Assembly: GCA_030043395.1 (NCBI GenBank)
Contig: JASHXW010000175.1
Span: 1 to 15,871, forward strand
Direction: 5' to 3'
Source of the DNA: Streptosporangiaceae bacterium
Lineage (GTDB): Bacteria > Actinomycetota > Actinomycetes > Streptosporangiales > Streptosporangiaceae
DNA length: 15,871 nt
Positions within the stretch are counted from its first letter, which is position 1. Every line of letters begins with the position of its first letter. The notes under the pieces are model-generated. The model was not told the DNA's origin. It searched no databases and saw only the letters and a program-made list of their open reading frames with translations. Shown here in pieces: positions 1 to 8,810 of the stretch. The position numbers were made by a program, and so were the translations under genes.

Positions 1-1
1 C

Positions 2-604
2 GTGGTCTTCCTCGAGGCCAGCGACGACACGCTGGTGCGCCGGTTCGGGAACACGCGCCGCCCGCATCCGCTGCAGGAAAACGGGCGGATCATCGACGGT
101 ATCCATGCCGAGCGCGAGCAGCTCGCCGGCGTTCGCACCGAGGCGGACCTCATCCTGGACACATCCCAGCTCAATATCCACGAGCTGCGTTCGCGGATGC
201 GCGAGGCGTTTGGCCAGGAGACCGATACGACGCTGCGGGTAACGGTGTTGTCCTTCGGCTTCAAGTACGGCCTGCCCGTTGACGCTGACATGGTCGCCGA
301 CTGCCGTTTCCTGCCGAACCCGCACTGGATTCCCGAGCTTGCCCCGCTGACCGGCCAGGACCAGCCCGTTCGCGACTACGTGCTCGGCCACCAGGGCACC
401 GAGGACTTCCTGCGCCCCTATGTCGAGGCCCTGCAAGTCAGCCTGACCGGGCTGGAGCGCGGCGGCAAGCACTACGTCACGCTGGCGGTCGGATGCACCG
501 GCGGCAAGCACCGCAGCGTCGTGATCGCGGAGGAAATCGCCAGGAGGCTGAGGCCAGCGTGGCCGGGAGTCCAGGTGATGCACCGCGACCTCGGGCGTGA
601 ATGA
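2..604 (+). CDS. rapZ: RapZ family nucleotide-binding protein, 3' part (5' end outside window)
   Basis: The frame is open from the left edge, so the N-terminal Walker A P-loop is missing and only about 200 C-terminal residues of a family usually near 285-300 residues are present. The first residues (VVFLEASDDTLVRRF, then RRPHPL) match the end of the NTPase half. The rest is the RapZ C-terminal domain, with LSFGFKYGLP near window residue 82, DCRFLPNPHW near 101 and the signature GCTGGKHRSVV from residue 164. In E. coli RapZ is an adaptor that binds the small RNA GlmZ and controls GlcN6P synthase. In actinobacteria its partner is unsettled, so the molecular role here is inference. It lies 3 nt before yvcK, and rapZ-yvcK-whiA is a conserved actinobacterial order. 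The identification is firm. Confidence 0.96.
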   Translation: MVFLEASDDTLVRRFGNTRRPHPLQENGRIIDGIHAEREQLAGVRTEADLILDTSQLNIHELRSRMREAFGQETDTTLRVTVLSFGFKYGLPVDADMVADCRFLPNPHWIPELAPLTGQDQPVRDYVLGHQGTEDFLRPYVEALQVSLTGLERGGKHYVTLAVGCTGGKHRSVVIAEEIARRLRPAWPGVQVMHRDLGRE

Positions 605-607
605 CTG

Positions 608-1597
608 GTGAGTGAGGAGAGCCCCCTGGCCGGGGGACTGCGAGGCAGGCCGGCCCGCCGCCGCGTGGTCGCGCTGGGCGGAGGTCATGGCCTGTACGCG
701 TCGCTGTCAGCACTGCGCCGGGTTACTCGTGACCTGACCGCCATCGTGACAGTGGCCGACGACGGCGGGTCGAGCGGACGGCTGCGCCGGGAGTACGGCG
801 TCCTGCCGCCTGGCGACCTGCGGATGGCGCTGGCCGCGCTGTGCGGTGACGACTCGTGGGGCACGACCTGGAGCAGGGTCGTGCAGCACAGGTTCTCCGG
901 CTCAGGCGAGCTGGGCGGCCACGCAGTCGGCAACCTGCTGATCGTCGCCCTGTGGGAACTCCTCGGTGACACGGTCACCGGACTTGACTGGGTGGGCCGG
1001 CTGCTCGGCGCCTACGGCCGGGTGCTCCCGATGGCCTCCGTGCCGATCGAGCTTGTCGCGGAGGTTGAGGGGATTGACCCTGAGTTTCCGCAACAGGCCA
1101 GCACCATTCGGGGCCAGGTCGCCTGCGCGACGACGACAGGCCGGGTACGGTCGATGTCATTGATTCCCGCCGACCCGCCCGCCTGCGCCGAGGCTTTGCA
1201 GGCGGTCGCCGAGGCAGACTGGGTGGTGCTCGGCCCAGGCTCGTGGTTCACCAGCGTGCTCCCGCACCTGCTGGTGCCCGATCTGGCCTCCGCGCTGGTC
1301 GCCACTCCGGCCCGGAGGCTGGTCACGCTGAACCTGGCGCCACAGCCCGGGGAGACCGAAGGGTTCTCTCCGCGCGCGCACCTCGAGGTGCTTGCACGGC
1401 ATGCCCCGGACCTGGCAATCGACGTGGTCCTGGCCGACCGGGCCGCGACCAGCGACACTGTCGGCGAGCTGAAGGAGGCCGCTGACGTGCTCGGCGCGCG
1501 GCTGGTACTGACGGACCTGGCCAAGGCCGGCCGCGCGGACCGGCATGATCCGCTGCGGCTCGCCGGGGCCTTCGCCCGCATATTCGAGGGGGAGTGA
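608..1597 (+). CDS. yvcK: YvcK/CofD-like gluconeogenesis factor (UDP-sugar-binding)
   Basis: This is a 329-residue protein of the YvcK/CofD-like fold, near the usual family length. Visible motifs are the N-terminal glycine-rich LGGGHGL (about residues 22-28), [16 protein letters not shown] (starting near 49), PPGDLR, HAVGNLL, and [18 protein letters not shown] in the second half. In Bacillus and mycobacteria YvcK-type proteins bind UDP-GlcNAc and are needed for normal envelope growth on gluconeogenic carbon; the true CofD transferase belongs to F420 synthesis, which this genomic context does not suggest. The GTG at 608 is chosen because it follows the rapZ stop by 3 nt and leaves about 13 residues before the first conserved strand. 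Its stop overlaps an upstream in-frame start candidate of whiA (GTGA, 1594-1597), so the genes are probably translationally coupled. Confidence 0.96.
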   Translation: MSEESPLAGGLRGRPARRRVVALGGGHGLYASLSALRRVTRDLTAIVTVADDGGSSGRLRREYGVLPPGDLRMALAALCGDDSWGTTWSRVVQHRFSGSGELGGHAVGNLLIVALWELLGDTVTGLDWVGRLLGAYGRVLPMASVPIELVAEVEGIDPEFPQQASTIRGQVACATTTGRVRSMSLIPADPPACAEALQAVAEADWVVLGPGSWFTSVLPHLLVPDLASALVATPARRLVTLNLAPQPGETEGFSPRAHLEVLARHAPDLAIDVVLADRAATSDTVGELKEAADVLGARLVLTDLAKAGRADRHDPLRLAGAFARIFEGE

Positions 1598-1602
1598 GAT
1601 TG

Positions 1603-2583
1603 GTGGCGCTGACCAGCCTGGTCAAGGACGAGCTCAGCCGCGTGAACGTGGTCAAGCCGTGCTGCCGGAAGGCTGAGGTTTCGACGCTGCTGCGTTTCGC
1701 CGGCGGACTGCACCTGAGCAATGGCCACATCATGGTCGAGGCCGAACTGGACACCGGCGCGGCCGCGCGAAGGCTGCGCAAGGACATCATGGAGATCTAC
1801 GGCCATTCGGCCGAGCTGATCGTGCTGGCGCCGAGCGGCCTGCGCAAGGGCAACCGCTACGTGGTCCGGGTCTCCAAGGATGGCGACAGCCTGGCCAGGC
1901 AGACCGGCCTGGTCGACGCCCGCGGCAGGCCAGTGCGCGGCCTTCCCAGGCAGGTCGTCGCCGGCAGTACCTGCGACTGCGAGGCCGCATGGCGCGGTGC
2001 CTTCCTCGCCCACGGCTCACTGACTGAGCCTGGCCGGTCCATGTCCCTGGAGCTCACCTGTCCTGGGCCGGAGGCCGCGCTCGCGATGGTCGGCGCGGCT
2101 AGGCGGCTGCACATCGCCGCCAAGGCACGCGACGTGCGCGGTGTGGACCGGGTCGTGATCCGCGACGGGGACGCGATCAGTGCGATGCTGACCAGGCTGG
2201 GCGCGCATGACAGCGTCCTGGCCTGGGAGGAGCGCAGGATCCGCCGCGCAGTGCGCGGCACCGCCAACCGGCTGGCTAACTTCGACGACGCCAACCTGCG
2301 CCGTAGCGCCAGGGCAGCTGTCGCCGCGGGCGCCCGGGTCGAGCGGGCGCTTGAGATCCTCGGCGAGGACGCTCCCGAGCACCTGATCGTGGCGGGCCAG
2401 CTGCGCATCAAGCACCGCCAGGCCAGCCTGGAGGAGCTCGGCCAGGCCGCTGACCCGCCGCTGACCAAGGACGCCATCGCCGGGCGGATCCGGCGGCTGC
2501 TCGCGCTTGCCGACAAGCGCGCCATGGAGCTCGGCATCCCGACCACAGAGGCGCATCTCACGCCCGACATGCTGGCTCCTTGA
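1603..2583 (+). CDS. whiA: DNA-binding regulator WhiA
   Basis: This encodes about 326 residues (usual actinobacterial WhiA 325-330). The N-terminal half is the degenerate LAGLIDADG homing-endonuclease-like fold: TCCRKAEV-type start (here [19 protein letters not shown]), [16 protein letters not shown], and [21 protein letters not shown]. The C-terminal half carries the helix-turn-helix region ([22 protein letters not shown], then [26 protein letters not shown]). In Streptomyces WhiA acts with WhiB on sporulation and cell-division promoters; in non-sporulating relatives it has broader cell-cycle roles. I prefer the GTG at 1603 because it gives the usual MAxTxxVKDELSR beginning and sits about 10 nt after GAGGGGG (1586-1592). 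The GTG at 1594, overlapping the yvcK stop, and the TTG at 1600 are in-frame alternatives that add 3 or 1 residues. Confidence 0.96.
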   Translation: MALTSLVKDELSRVNVVKPCCRKAEVSTLLRFAGGLHLSNGHIMVEAELDTGAAARRLRKDIMEIYGHSAELIVLAPSGLRKGNRYVVRVSKDGDSLARQTGLVDARGRPVRGLPRQVVAGSTCDCEAAWRGAFLAHGSLTEPGRSMSLELTCPGPEAALAMVGAARRLHIAAKARDVRGVDRVVIRDGDAISAMLTRLGAHDSVLAWEERRIRRAVRGTANRLANFDDANLRRSARAAVAAGARVERALEILGEDAPEHLIVAGQLRIKHRQASLEELGQAADPPLTKDAIAGRIRRLLALADKRAMELGIPTTEAHLTPDMLAP

Positions 2584-2672
2584 GCCCTTGCGAGCGGCGA
2601 CCTGCCCGTTCCCGCCCCTGCGAATAGGCATGAACGCAGACCTCTGACGCGACTGCGCAGGGCCAGTGGGGT

Positions 2673-2702
2673 CTGATCCCCGGCGACTCGCGATGTTATG
2701 GT
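2673..2702 (+). promoter_or_regulatory. Weak candidate sigma-70-type promoter for gap
   Basis: The 209-nt gap between whiA and gap is the longest break in the cluster and would fit an independent glycolytic promoter. The best match I see is CTGATC (2673-2678), an 18-nt spacer and TATGGT (2697-2702). That is 3/6 and 4/6 of the consensus hexamers, so this is a weak call. I see no convincing hairpin terminator after whiA, and read-through from upstream is also possible. Confidence 0.22.
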
Positions 2703-2771
2703 GCGCGTGGCGGATGATCAGTGGTGGAGCTGACGACGCGCGGGCGGCATGAAATATCGCTTGCGGCATGA

Positions 2772-3815
<1,044 letters not shown>

Positions 3816-3817
3816 CG

Positions 3818-5026
3818 ATGCGGGATATCGCTGACCTTGACGTTGCAGGCAAGGTCGTGCTGCTGCGCGCCGACCTCAACGTTCCGCTGGACGGCGAGAC
3901 GATCACCGACGACGGGCGGATCAGGGCGACTTTGCCGACGATCGGCGCGCTCACCGACCGCGGTGCGCGCGTCCTGACCTGCGCTCACCTCGGCCGTCCG
4001 AAGGGCGACGACTACGCTGCTCGAGCAGCTGGCGGGCCGTCACTGCTGCCAGTGGCGGAACGGCTGAGCGAGCTGCTAGGCCGGGACGTCACGTTCGCCT
4101 CGGATGCGGCTGGCCCGACGGCAGCGGAGGTCGCCGAGTCGCTCGGCGACGGTGACGTCGGCCTGCTGGAGAACGTGCGCTTCGAGCCAGCTGAGACCAG
4201 CAAGGACGACGCCGAGCGCGCAGAGCTGGCCGGGCGCCTGGCGGCGCTGGCCAGCTTGTACGTGGGCGACGGCTTCGGGGCGCTGCACCGCAAGCACGCG
4301 AGCGTGTTCGACGTTCCCGCGCTGCTGCCGCACGCGGCCGGACTGCTGGTGCAGCAGGAACTCGCAGTGCTGCGCCGCCTGACCGAGAACCCGGACCGGC
4401 CATACGTCGTCGTCCTGGGTGGCGCGAAGCCGTCGGACAAGCTTGCCGTGATCATGAACCTGCTCGACAAGGCCGACCGGCTGATCATCGGTGGCGGCAT
4501 GTCGTACACCTTCCTGGCCGCGCAGGGCTACGAGGTAGGCAAGTCACTGCTTGAGGCCGACCAGGTCAGCAGCGTCCGGGATCTCCTGGACACCGCCGCG
4601 AAGCGGGGAGTCGAGATCGTGCTGCCGCAGGACCTGGTCGGCGCTACCGGCTTCGCCCCGGACGCCGAGCACGACGTGTTCGCCGTGGAGGACTTCCCGG
4701 CGGACCGGGAGAGCCTGGACATGGGACCGCGCACCCGCGCCCTGTTCGCCAGCAAGCTGGCCGACGCCAGGACGGTGTTCTGGAACGGCCCGGTGGGAGT
4801 CTTCGAGTTCCCGGCCTTCGCGGCAGGCACGAGGGCGGTGGCCGAGGCGATCAGCCATGTAGCTGGACTGACGGTCGTGGGCGGCGGTGACTCCGCGGCA
4901 GCCGTTAGGCAGCTTGGTTTCCCTGACAGTGCCTTCAGTCACATTTCTACTGGCGGCGGCGCCAGCCTGGAGTACCTGGAAGGCAAGACGCTTCCTGGCG
5001 TAGCGGCGCTGGAGGATAACGGGTGA
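3818..5026 (+). CDS. pgk: Phosphoglycerate kinase
   Basis: This is 402 residues, the usual size for bacterial PGK. It transfers the acyl phosphate of 1,3-bisphosphoglycerate to ADP. N-domain landmarks are [12 protein letters not shown] (substrate-binding Arg and Asp/Asn), HLGRPKG, and [16 protein letters not shown]. The hinge and C-domain show [42 protein letters not shown] and the nucleotide-loop [15 protein letters not shown] with [23 protein letters not shown]. The ATG at 3818 is chosen because it begins [17 protein letters not shown] as in other actinobacterial PGKs; the frame is open further upstream inside gap, but that extension has no PGK resemblance. One small oddity is GGAKPSDK where many family members have GGSKVSDK. 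The end overlaps the tpiA start as GTGA. Confidence 0.98.
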   Translation: MRDIADLDVAGKVVLLRADLNVPLDGETITDDGRIRATLPTIGALTDRGARVLTCAHLGRPKGDDYAARAAGGPSLLPVAERLSELLGRDVTFASDAAGPTAAEVAESLGDGDVGLLENVRFEPAETSKDDAERAELAGRLAALASLYVGDGFGALHRKHASVFDVPALLPHAAGLLVQQELAVLRRLTENPDRPYVVVLGGAKPSDKLAVIMNLLDKADRLIIGGGMSYTFLAAQGYEVGKSLLEADQVSSVRDLLDTAAKRGVEIVLPQDLVGATGFAPDAEHDVFAVEDFPADRESLDMGPRTRALFASKLADARTVFWNGPVGVFEFPAFAAGTRAVAEAISHVAGLTVVGGGDSAAAVRQLGFPDSAFSHISTGGGASLEYLEGKTLPGVAALEDNG

Positions 5027-5817
5027 GCCGGCCGAACACCGGGCGCAAGCCCTTGGTCGCGGGCAACTGGAAGATGCACAACAACCACTTCGAGGCGCTC
5101 GCCCTGACCCAGCAGCTCGCGTTCCGGCTGAACGACAAGGACTTCGACGCGACCGACATCGCCGTGCTCCCGCCGTTCACCGCGCTGCGCAGCGTGCAAA
5201 CCCTCATTCAGGGGGACAAGCTGCGCCTGCAGTACGGCGCGCAGGATGTCTCGCCGCACCCCGATGGCGCGTACACCGGCGATATCAGCGCCCGGATGCT
5301 GGCCAAGCTGGGCTGTCGCTACGTGCTGGCCGGCCACTCCGAGCGGCGGCAGTACCACAACGAGAGCGACGAGCTGGTCAACGCGAAAGTCCGGGCGATC
5401 CTCGAGCACGAGATGACGCCCGTCATGTGCATCGGCGAGCCGCTCGCCGTCAGGCAGGCTGGCGAGCACATCGGCTACATCCTCGCCCAGCTCGACGGCG
5501 GCCTGGCCGGGCTCACCGGCGAACGGGTAGCAGGCCTGGTCATGGCCTACGAGCCGGTCTGGGCGATCGGCACTGGGGAGGTCGCCAGCCCGCAGGACGC
5601 ACAGGAAGCCTGCGCGGCAATCAGGGAACGGGTTTCAGTCATGCACGGTCCCGAAGTAGCCGCCGCTATGCGTATCCTGTATGGGGGATCAGTGAAACCC
5701 GACAACATGCCTGCCATCATGGCGCAGCCGGATGTCGACGGCGCGCTGGTCGGTGGCGCTAGCCTAGATAACGAGGGATTCGTGAGGATCTGCCGTTATC
5801 GTCAGGCCGACGCCTGA
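5023..5817 (+). CDS. tpiA: Triose-phosphate isomerase
   Basis: This 264-residue TIM barrel interconverts dihydroxyacetone phosphate and glyceraldehyde 3-phosphate. All three catalytic positions are visible: Lys17 in VAGNWKMH, His105 in [11 protein letters not shown] and Glu177 in [13 protein letters not shown]. The phosphate-binding [11 protein letters not shown] and a later [13 protein letters not shown] are intact. The GTG start overlaps the pgk stop by 4 nt (GTGA), indicating translational coupling in the gap-pgk-tpiA unit. secG begins 29 nt downstream, probably still on the same transcript. There is nothing irregular in length or motifs. Confidence 0.98.
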   Translation: MSRPNTGRKPLVAGNWKMHNNHFEALALTQQLAFRLNDKDFDATDIAVLPPFTALRSVQTLIQGDKLRLQYGAQDVSPHPDGAYTGDISARMLAKLGCRYVLAGHSERRQYHNESDELVNAKVRAILEHEMTPVMCIGEPLAVRQAGEHIGYILAQLDGGLAGLTGERVAGLVMAYEPVWAIGTGEVASPQDAQEACAAIRERVSVMHGPEVAAAMRILYGGSVKPDNMPAIMAQPDVDGALVGGASLDNEGFVRICRYRQADA

Positions 5818-5846
5818 CCGACGCTCTCGGAGGGACGACAACAGCA

Positions 5847-6074
5847 GTGGTCATCGCATTCTCCATCGTCCTGATCATTACGAGCCTGCTCATGGTGCTG
5901 CTTGTCCTGCTGCACAAGGGCAAGGGTGGCGGCCTATCTGACCTGTTCGGCGGGGGCATGTCGTCCTCGCTCGGGTCCTCGTCGGTCGTCGAGCGGAACC
6001 TGGACCGCATCACTATCTTCACTGGGATCTTGTGGTTCATCTGCATTGTCGCGCTCGGTCTACTCCTGAAGTAA
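5847..6074 (+). CDS. secG: Preprotein translocase subunit SecG
   Basis: This 75-residue membrane protein is the small accessory subunit of the SecYEG protein-export channel. The sequence has the SecG layout: a first membrane helix (about residues 2-22, IAFSIVLIITSLLMVLLVLL), the cytosolic loop HKGKGGGLSDLFGGG characteristic of SecG, a serine-rich stretch, and a second helix (about residues 55-74, ITIFTGILWFICIVALGLLL). The GTG start is supported by CGGAGGGA at 5828-5835, about 11 nt upstream. It follows tpiA as in many actinobacteria. A GC-rich hairpin comes immediately after the stop and probably ends the glycolytic transcript. Confidence 0.96.
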   Translation: MVIAFSIVLIITSLLMVLLVLLHKGKGGGLSDLFGGGMSSSLGSSSVVERNLDRITIFTGILWFICIVALGLLLK

Positions 6075-6081
6075 CGAGCGA

Positions 6082-6108
6082 GCGCCTCGCGAGCTGACGC
6101 GAGGGCGC
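6082..6108 (+). terminator. GC-rich hairpin after secG
   Basis: GCGCCTCGCG (6082-6091) pairs with CGCGAGGGCGC (6098-6108) across a 6-nt loop AGCTGA. All 10 bases of the left arm pair, with a single bulged G at 6104. It lies 7 nt after the secG stop. There is no T-run, which is common for actinobacterial terminators. It separates the glycolysis-secG unit from rbpA. Confidence 0.7.
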
Positions 6109-6151
6109 CGCCGACGTCGGGACCAGCGCTTCACCTGGAAAGAGGCCAGCA

Positions 6152-6487
6152 TTGAGTAGTGGTAACGCGATTCGCGGCAGCCGTGTCGGCGCCGGACCTA
6201 TGGGGGAGGCGGAGCGCGGGGAGGCGGCTCCGAGGGTGCGTGTCTCGTTCTATTGCTGCAACGGTCACGTGACCGTGCCGAGCTTCGCCAACGACGCCCC
6301 CGTCCCCGACACGTGGGACTGCCCGCGTTGCGGCGTTCCCGCCGGCCGGGACGCCACGAGCCCGCCGTCGCCACCGCAGACCGAGCCCTACAAGACCCAT
6401 CTCGCCTACGTGAAGGAGCGCCGCTCGGCCAACGACGGCGCGCAGATCCTGGCCGAGGCACTAGAGCGGCTTCGTCAGGGCGGCTGA
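6152..6487 (+). CDS. rbpA: RNA polymerase-binding protein RbpA
   Basis: This 111-residue actinobacterial general transcription activator has the same length as the mycobacterial protein. The N-terminal tail GNAIRGSRVGAGPMGEAERGE is the near-invariant RbpA beginning. The zinc-binding core is FYCCNGH (Cys35, Cys36, His39) with WDCPRCG (Cys57, Cys60). The basic linker KTHLAYVKERRS and the C-terminal sigma-interaction helix (AQILAEALERLRQ) follow. RbpA binds RNA polymerase and principal sigma factors and stabilises open promoter complexes. The start is TTG at 6152, needed to include the conserved GNAIRGS, and it is preceded by GGAAAGAGG (6138-6146 region). The pair Cys35-Cys36 is slightly unusual, since many homologues have one Cys there. 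In Streptomyces rbpA is a sigma-R target, but I find no clear sigma-R promoter in the short upstream gap. Confidence 0.97.
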   Translation: MSSGNAIRGSRVGAGPMGEAERGEAAPRVRVSFYCCNGHVTVPSFANDAPVPDTWDCPRCGVPAGRDATSPPSPPQTEPYKTHLAYVKERRSANDGAQILAEALERLRQGG

Positions 6488-6509
6488 CCCGCCTGTTCCG
6501 CTAGCCCGG

Positions 6510-6529
6510 CAGCGCTCTGACCTCGCTGG
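6510..6529. terminator. Possible weak bidirectional hairpin between convergent genes
   Basis: In the 73-nt gap between the convergent rbpA and reductase genes, CAGCG pairs with CGCTG around a 9-nt loop (CTCTGACCT), with one further G-C pair beyond a mismatch. The stem is short and has no T-run, so this is only a candidate for a shared terminator. Confidence 0.25.
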
Positions 6530-6560
6530 CTCGTCTGGCGTGCTCTTGATCCTGGACCGC

Positions 6561-7400
6561 TCAGGGTGCGCTGGCCCGCACATAGCGGCTCAGCAGGAAC
6601 CCGTCGTCCTCCAGAAGGCTGGCCAGCCTGAAGGCTGTGGGCTTGCCCTGGCCGCCCTGCGGTGCGACAGCGACCCGGCCCGGAGCGCGCCCGCCCTCCA
6701 GGATCGGGCTGATCGTCAGGCACAGCTCGTCAAGCAGCCCGCCTTCGGCCAGCTGCCCGAGCAGGCCAGGTCCGCCCTCGGTCAGGATCCGGTGGTGGCC
6801 GCGGCTGGCGAGAGCATCCACCGCCGCGGCCGCGGGAACGTCGTCCTCGCCTACGACGATGACCTCGGCGACGCGCGCCGTGGCGGCCAGCTTGTCCTTC
6901 GGCGCGGCCGCCGTAGTGAGGACGATCGGGCGCGCTGACTCACCCCTGTAGCCGAACAGTCGCCCATCCAGGTCCAGGTCGAGATGCCTGGTGATCACGG
7001 CGATCGGCGGCAGGGCCGCGCGGCCGTACCGGAGCGACGGCCACAGGTCGACCGGTCTGACCGGGCCGTACCGCTCGGCTCGCGCCGTGCCCGCGCCGAC
7101 CAGGATCACGTCGGCCAGGCTCCGCAGTACCCAGAACATGAGCCGGTCGGCGGCCCCCGACAAGCCGCCGGACCGCCCGTCCAGCGCGATGGCCCCGTCC
7201 ACGCTCGCGATCATGTTTGCGCGGACCCAGGTGCCGTGCGGCGGATAGGCGTAGCGGGCGCCCAGTGCCGCTATGAGTTCCTCGACGCCCGGCCGGCCGG
7301 CCGCCGCCGGGGTGATCGGCTCAGCGGACCCGATCAGGTCGGCCGGCCCGAGCTGGCCGGACTCAGGGCCCCCATCGGGAGGCGGGAAGATCTGGCGCAC
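6561..7400 (-). CDS. RibD C-terminal/DHFR-like pyrimidine reductase family protein
   Basis: This 279-residue protein has the RibD-C (dihydrofolate-reductase-like) fold. After a proline/glycine-rich 35-residue leader come VRANMIASVDGAIALDGRSGGLSG (about residues 58-81), LADVILVGAGTARAERYGP, VITRHLDLDLDGRLF, and ILTEGGPGLLGQL with LLDELCLTISPIL. These are the NADPH and substrate motifs of the family. No deaminase domain is attached and no other riboflavin gene is nearby, so a riboflavin role is doubtful. Mycobacterial Rv2671, a homologue with the same look, was reported to reduce dihydrofolate, so an alternative folate role is possible (inference). The GTG at 7400 is the longest sensible start but has no good Shine-Dalgarno; the N-terminus is uncertain. 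It is convergent with rbpA and divergent from the lipoprotein gene. Confidence 0.88.
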   Translation of the reverse strand: MRQIFPPPDGGPESGQLGPADLIGSAEPITPAAAGRPGVEELIAALGARYAYPPHGTWVRANMIASVDGAIALDGRSGGLSGAADRLMFWVLRSLADVILVGAGTARAERYGPVRPVDLWPSLRYGRAALPPIAVITRHLDLDLDGRLFGYRGESARPIVLTTAAAPKDKLAATARVAEVIVVGEDDVPAAAAVDALASRGHHRILTEGGPGLLGQLAEGGLLDELCLTISPILEGGRAPGRVAVAPQGGQGKPTAFRLASLLEDDGFLLSRYVRASAP

Positions 7401-7447
7401 CGTCCGATCATGGCAACAGACCTGAGGGCACTAATTCTGGGGTCCGC

Positions 7448-7473
7448 GGAACCGGCTGCTACGGCGTAACGTC
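7448..7473 (+). promoter_or_regulatory. ECF-sigma-type promoter candidate for the lipoprotein gene
   Basis: GGAAC (7448-7452), a 17-nt spacer and CGTC (7470-7473) reproduce the -35/-10 arrangement of actinobacterial ECF sigma promoters (sigma-E type GGAAC-N16/17-CGTC; read as GGAAC-N18-GTC it also resembles the sigma-R/SigH type). Transcription would begin around 7480-7482, at or next to the ATG at 7482. That start also lacks a Shine-Dalgarno, so a leaderless mRNA is likely. The match is by eye, and such short motifs can arise by chance. Confidence 0.5.
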
Positions 7474-7481
7474 TGTAGGTC

Positions 7482-8804
7482 ATGAGCCTCACGTGGCTTG
7501 CACGCGCGCGGTCATCGTCGCATGGCGCGCCGCAGCGGAGCACGGCGTGGATCGTTGCCCCTCTCGTCCTGGTCTCACTCGCCGTGGCAGCCTGCGGCGA
7601 GGTCCCGGCCAGGCACGCCGGCACCGATGCCGCAGTCGCGCATCCTGGCAGGTCAGGAACCGGCGGCGGCTGCCAGCGCACCGTACACGGCGTCACCGTC
7701 GGGCCCGGCAAGAAGATCGTCTCGCTTCCTGTCGCTCCCGGCCGGATCGTCAGCCAGCGCGCGGCTGTCTCGGCGGCCCGGCGGTCGGCGGGCTCGCACT
7801 GGCCGTCCGCCCTGGCCAAGTTGTCATCCTGGGCCGAGACTGCCGCGCTCATGCAGCGCTCGCGCGTCGGGACCGGGCGAGTTCCCGCCACCTTGACCCG
7901 AGCACCGTGGCTTCCGATCTGGGACGTCCTGCTGTCGCGCGGGCATGGCGCCAGCAGGCGGGAGGCCCTCGTCGTGGTCGACGCGAAGTCGGGAAAGCCA
8001 GAGCTGGCAACGGCGCCTTCTAGCCACGGGACGGCCTGGTACGCAGCGCTGACTGACCGCTCCGCAGCTGGACCTGCCTGCCCCGGCGGCTCGAGCTCAC
8101 GGCTGCCGTTCGGCGTCCTGACCCGCGACGAGGAGTCGTTTCTGGCAGGCCTGTCTTCGCCTGCGCCGGTCAAGCACGCTCGCACGTCGCAACGGCTGAT
8201 CCTGTCCACCGTCCCCGCGGTGAACAAGGCCGACAACGGGCTCTACGGCGGCTGCGTCCAGCAGAACTGCTCGATCAACGAGCTCGTGTGGGTCATCCTG
8301 ATCGTCGTCCGTGCACTGCCAGGCCACACCGTCAGCTGCCTGCCGGGAAGCGTGTCCACCCCGCCTGGTTATAAGCCCAAGCAAGTCAAGCAGTACTACT
8401 CGATCAGCGTGCCGGACAACTACGGCATCGGCTGCGGACCCGTTCCGCGCCGGATCCGTGACCTCAAGGACCTCGCACCACCCGGCGGCGGTGCTGTCGT
8501 CCAGCCCGTCAGGTGCCGTCTGGGGATAGCCGTGCCACTTGAAGCTGGCCGGACTGCGACTGGCCCGGCTGAAGCTGGCCCGGCTTACACGGGCACGATG
8601 CTGCCCTGTCCGTACGTGGGCGGACTGCCTGGGCCGTGCCGGGTCTTCGTGACAGTGCCGCGACTGGATCCGTGCCGCCCGCCGATCGTCCAGGGCCCGT
8701 GCGATGCCTACACCGGAACCTCAGCCAGCCCGCAGAGCGGGAGCACGCACGTCGCCGCGATCAAGCCGCGGCTGGTGTGCATAGGCGGCTACCGCAAGAC
8801 CTGA
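7482..8804 (+). CDS. Cysteine-rich putative lipoprotein of unknown function
   Basis: This 440-residue protein does not resemble a family I recognise. The N-terminus has arginines followed by a hydrophobic stretch WIVAPLVLVSLAVAAC, ending in a lipobox (VAAC) with Cys38 as the probable lipid-attachment site, so the product should be an exported, membrane-anchored lipoprotein. The mature part contains twelve further cysteines, an even number, mostly in the second half (GGCVQQNC, VSCLPGS, GIGCGP, VRCRLG, LPCPYVG, GPCRVF, DPCRPP, GPCDAY, LVCIGG). This suggests a disulfide-stabilised extracytoplasmic domain (inference). The middle contains WYAALTDRSAAGP and a short 5-residue duplication (TGPAE/AGPAY). 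No catalytic motif is visible. The ATG at 7482 has no ribosome-binding site but follows an ECF-type promoter candidate directly. It ends 6 nt from the convergent glgX. Confidence 0.8.
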   Translation: MSLTWLARARSSSHGAPQRSTAWIVAPLVLVSLAVAACGEVPARHAGTDAAVAHPGRSGTGGGCQRTVHGVTVGPGKKIVSLPVAPGRIVSQRAAVSAARRSAGSHWPSALAKLSSWAETAALMQRSRVGTGRVPATLTRAPWLPIWDVLLSRGHGASRREALVVVDAKSGKPELATAPSSHGTAWYAALTDRSAAGPACPGGSSSRLPFGVLTRDEESFLAGLSSPAPVKHARTSQRLILSTVPAVNKADNGLYGGCVQQNCSINELVWVILIVVRALPGHTVSCLPGSVSTPPGYKPKQVKQYYSISVPDNYGIGCGPVPRRIRDLKDLAPPGGGAVVQPVRCRLGIAVPLEAGRTATGPAEAGPAYTGTMLPCPYVGGLPGPCRVFVTVPRLDPCRPPIVQGPCDAYTGTSASPQSGSTHVAAIKPRLVCIGGYRKT

Positions 8805-8810
8805 CCAGGC

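Noticed and set aside
1012..2013. Long minus-strand open frame across yvcK and whiA
   Set aside because: It is antisense to two strongly conserved genes, has no ribosome-binding site and encodes an Ala/Arg/Ser-rich sequence without family motifs; a GC-driven shadow.
8560..8585. CTGGCCCGGCT tandem repeat (15-bp period) in the lipoprotein gene
   Set aside because: Only two copies, in frame and encoding a 5-residue duplication; most likely simple slippage without a separate function.
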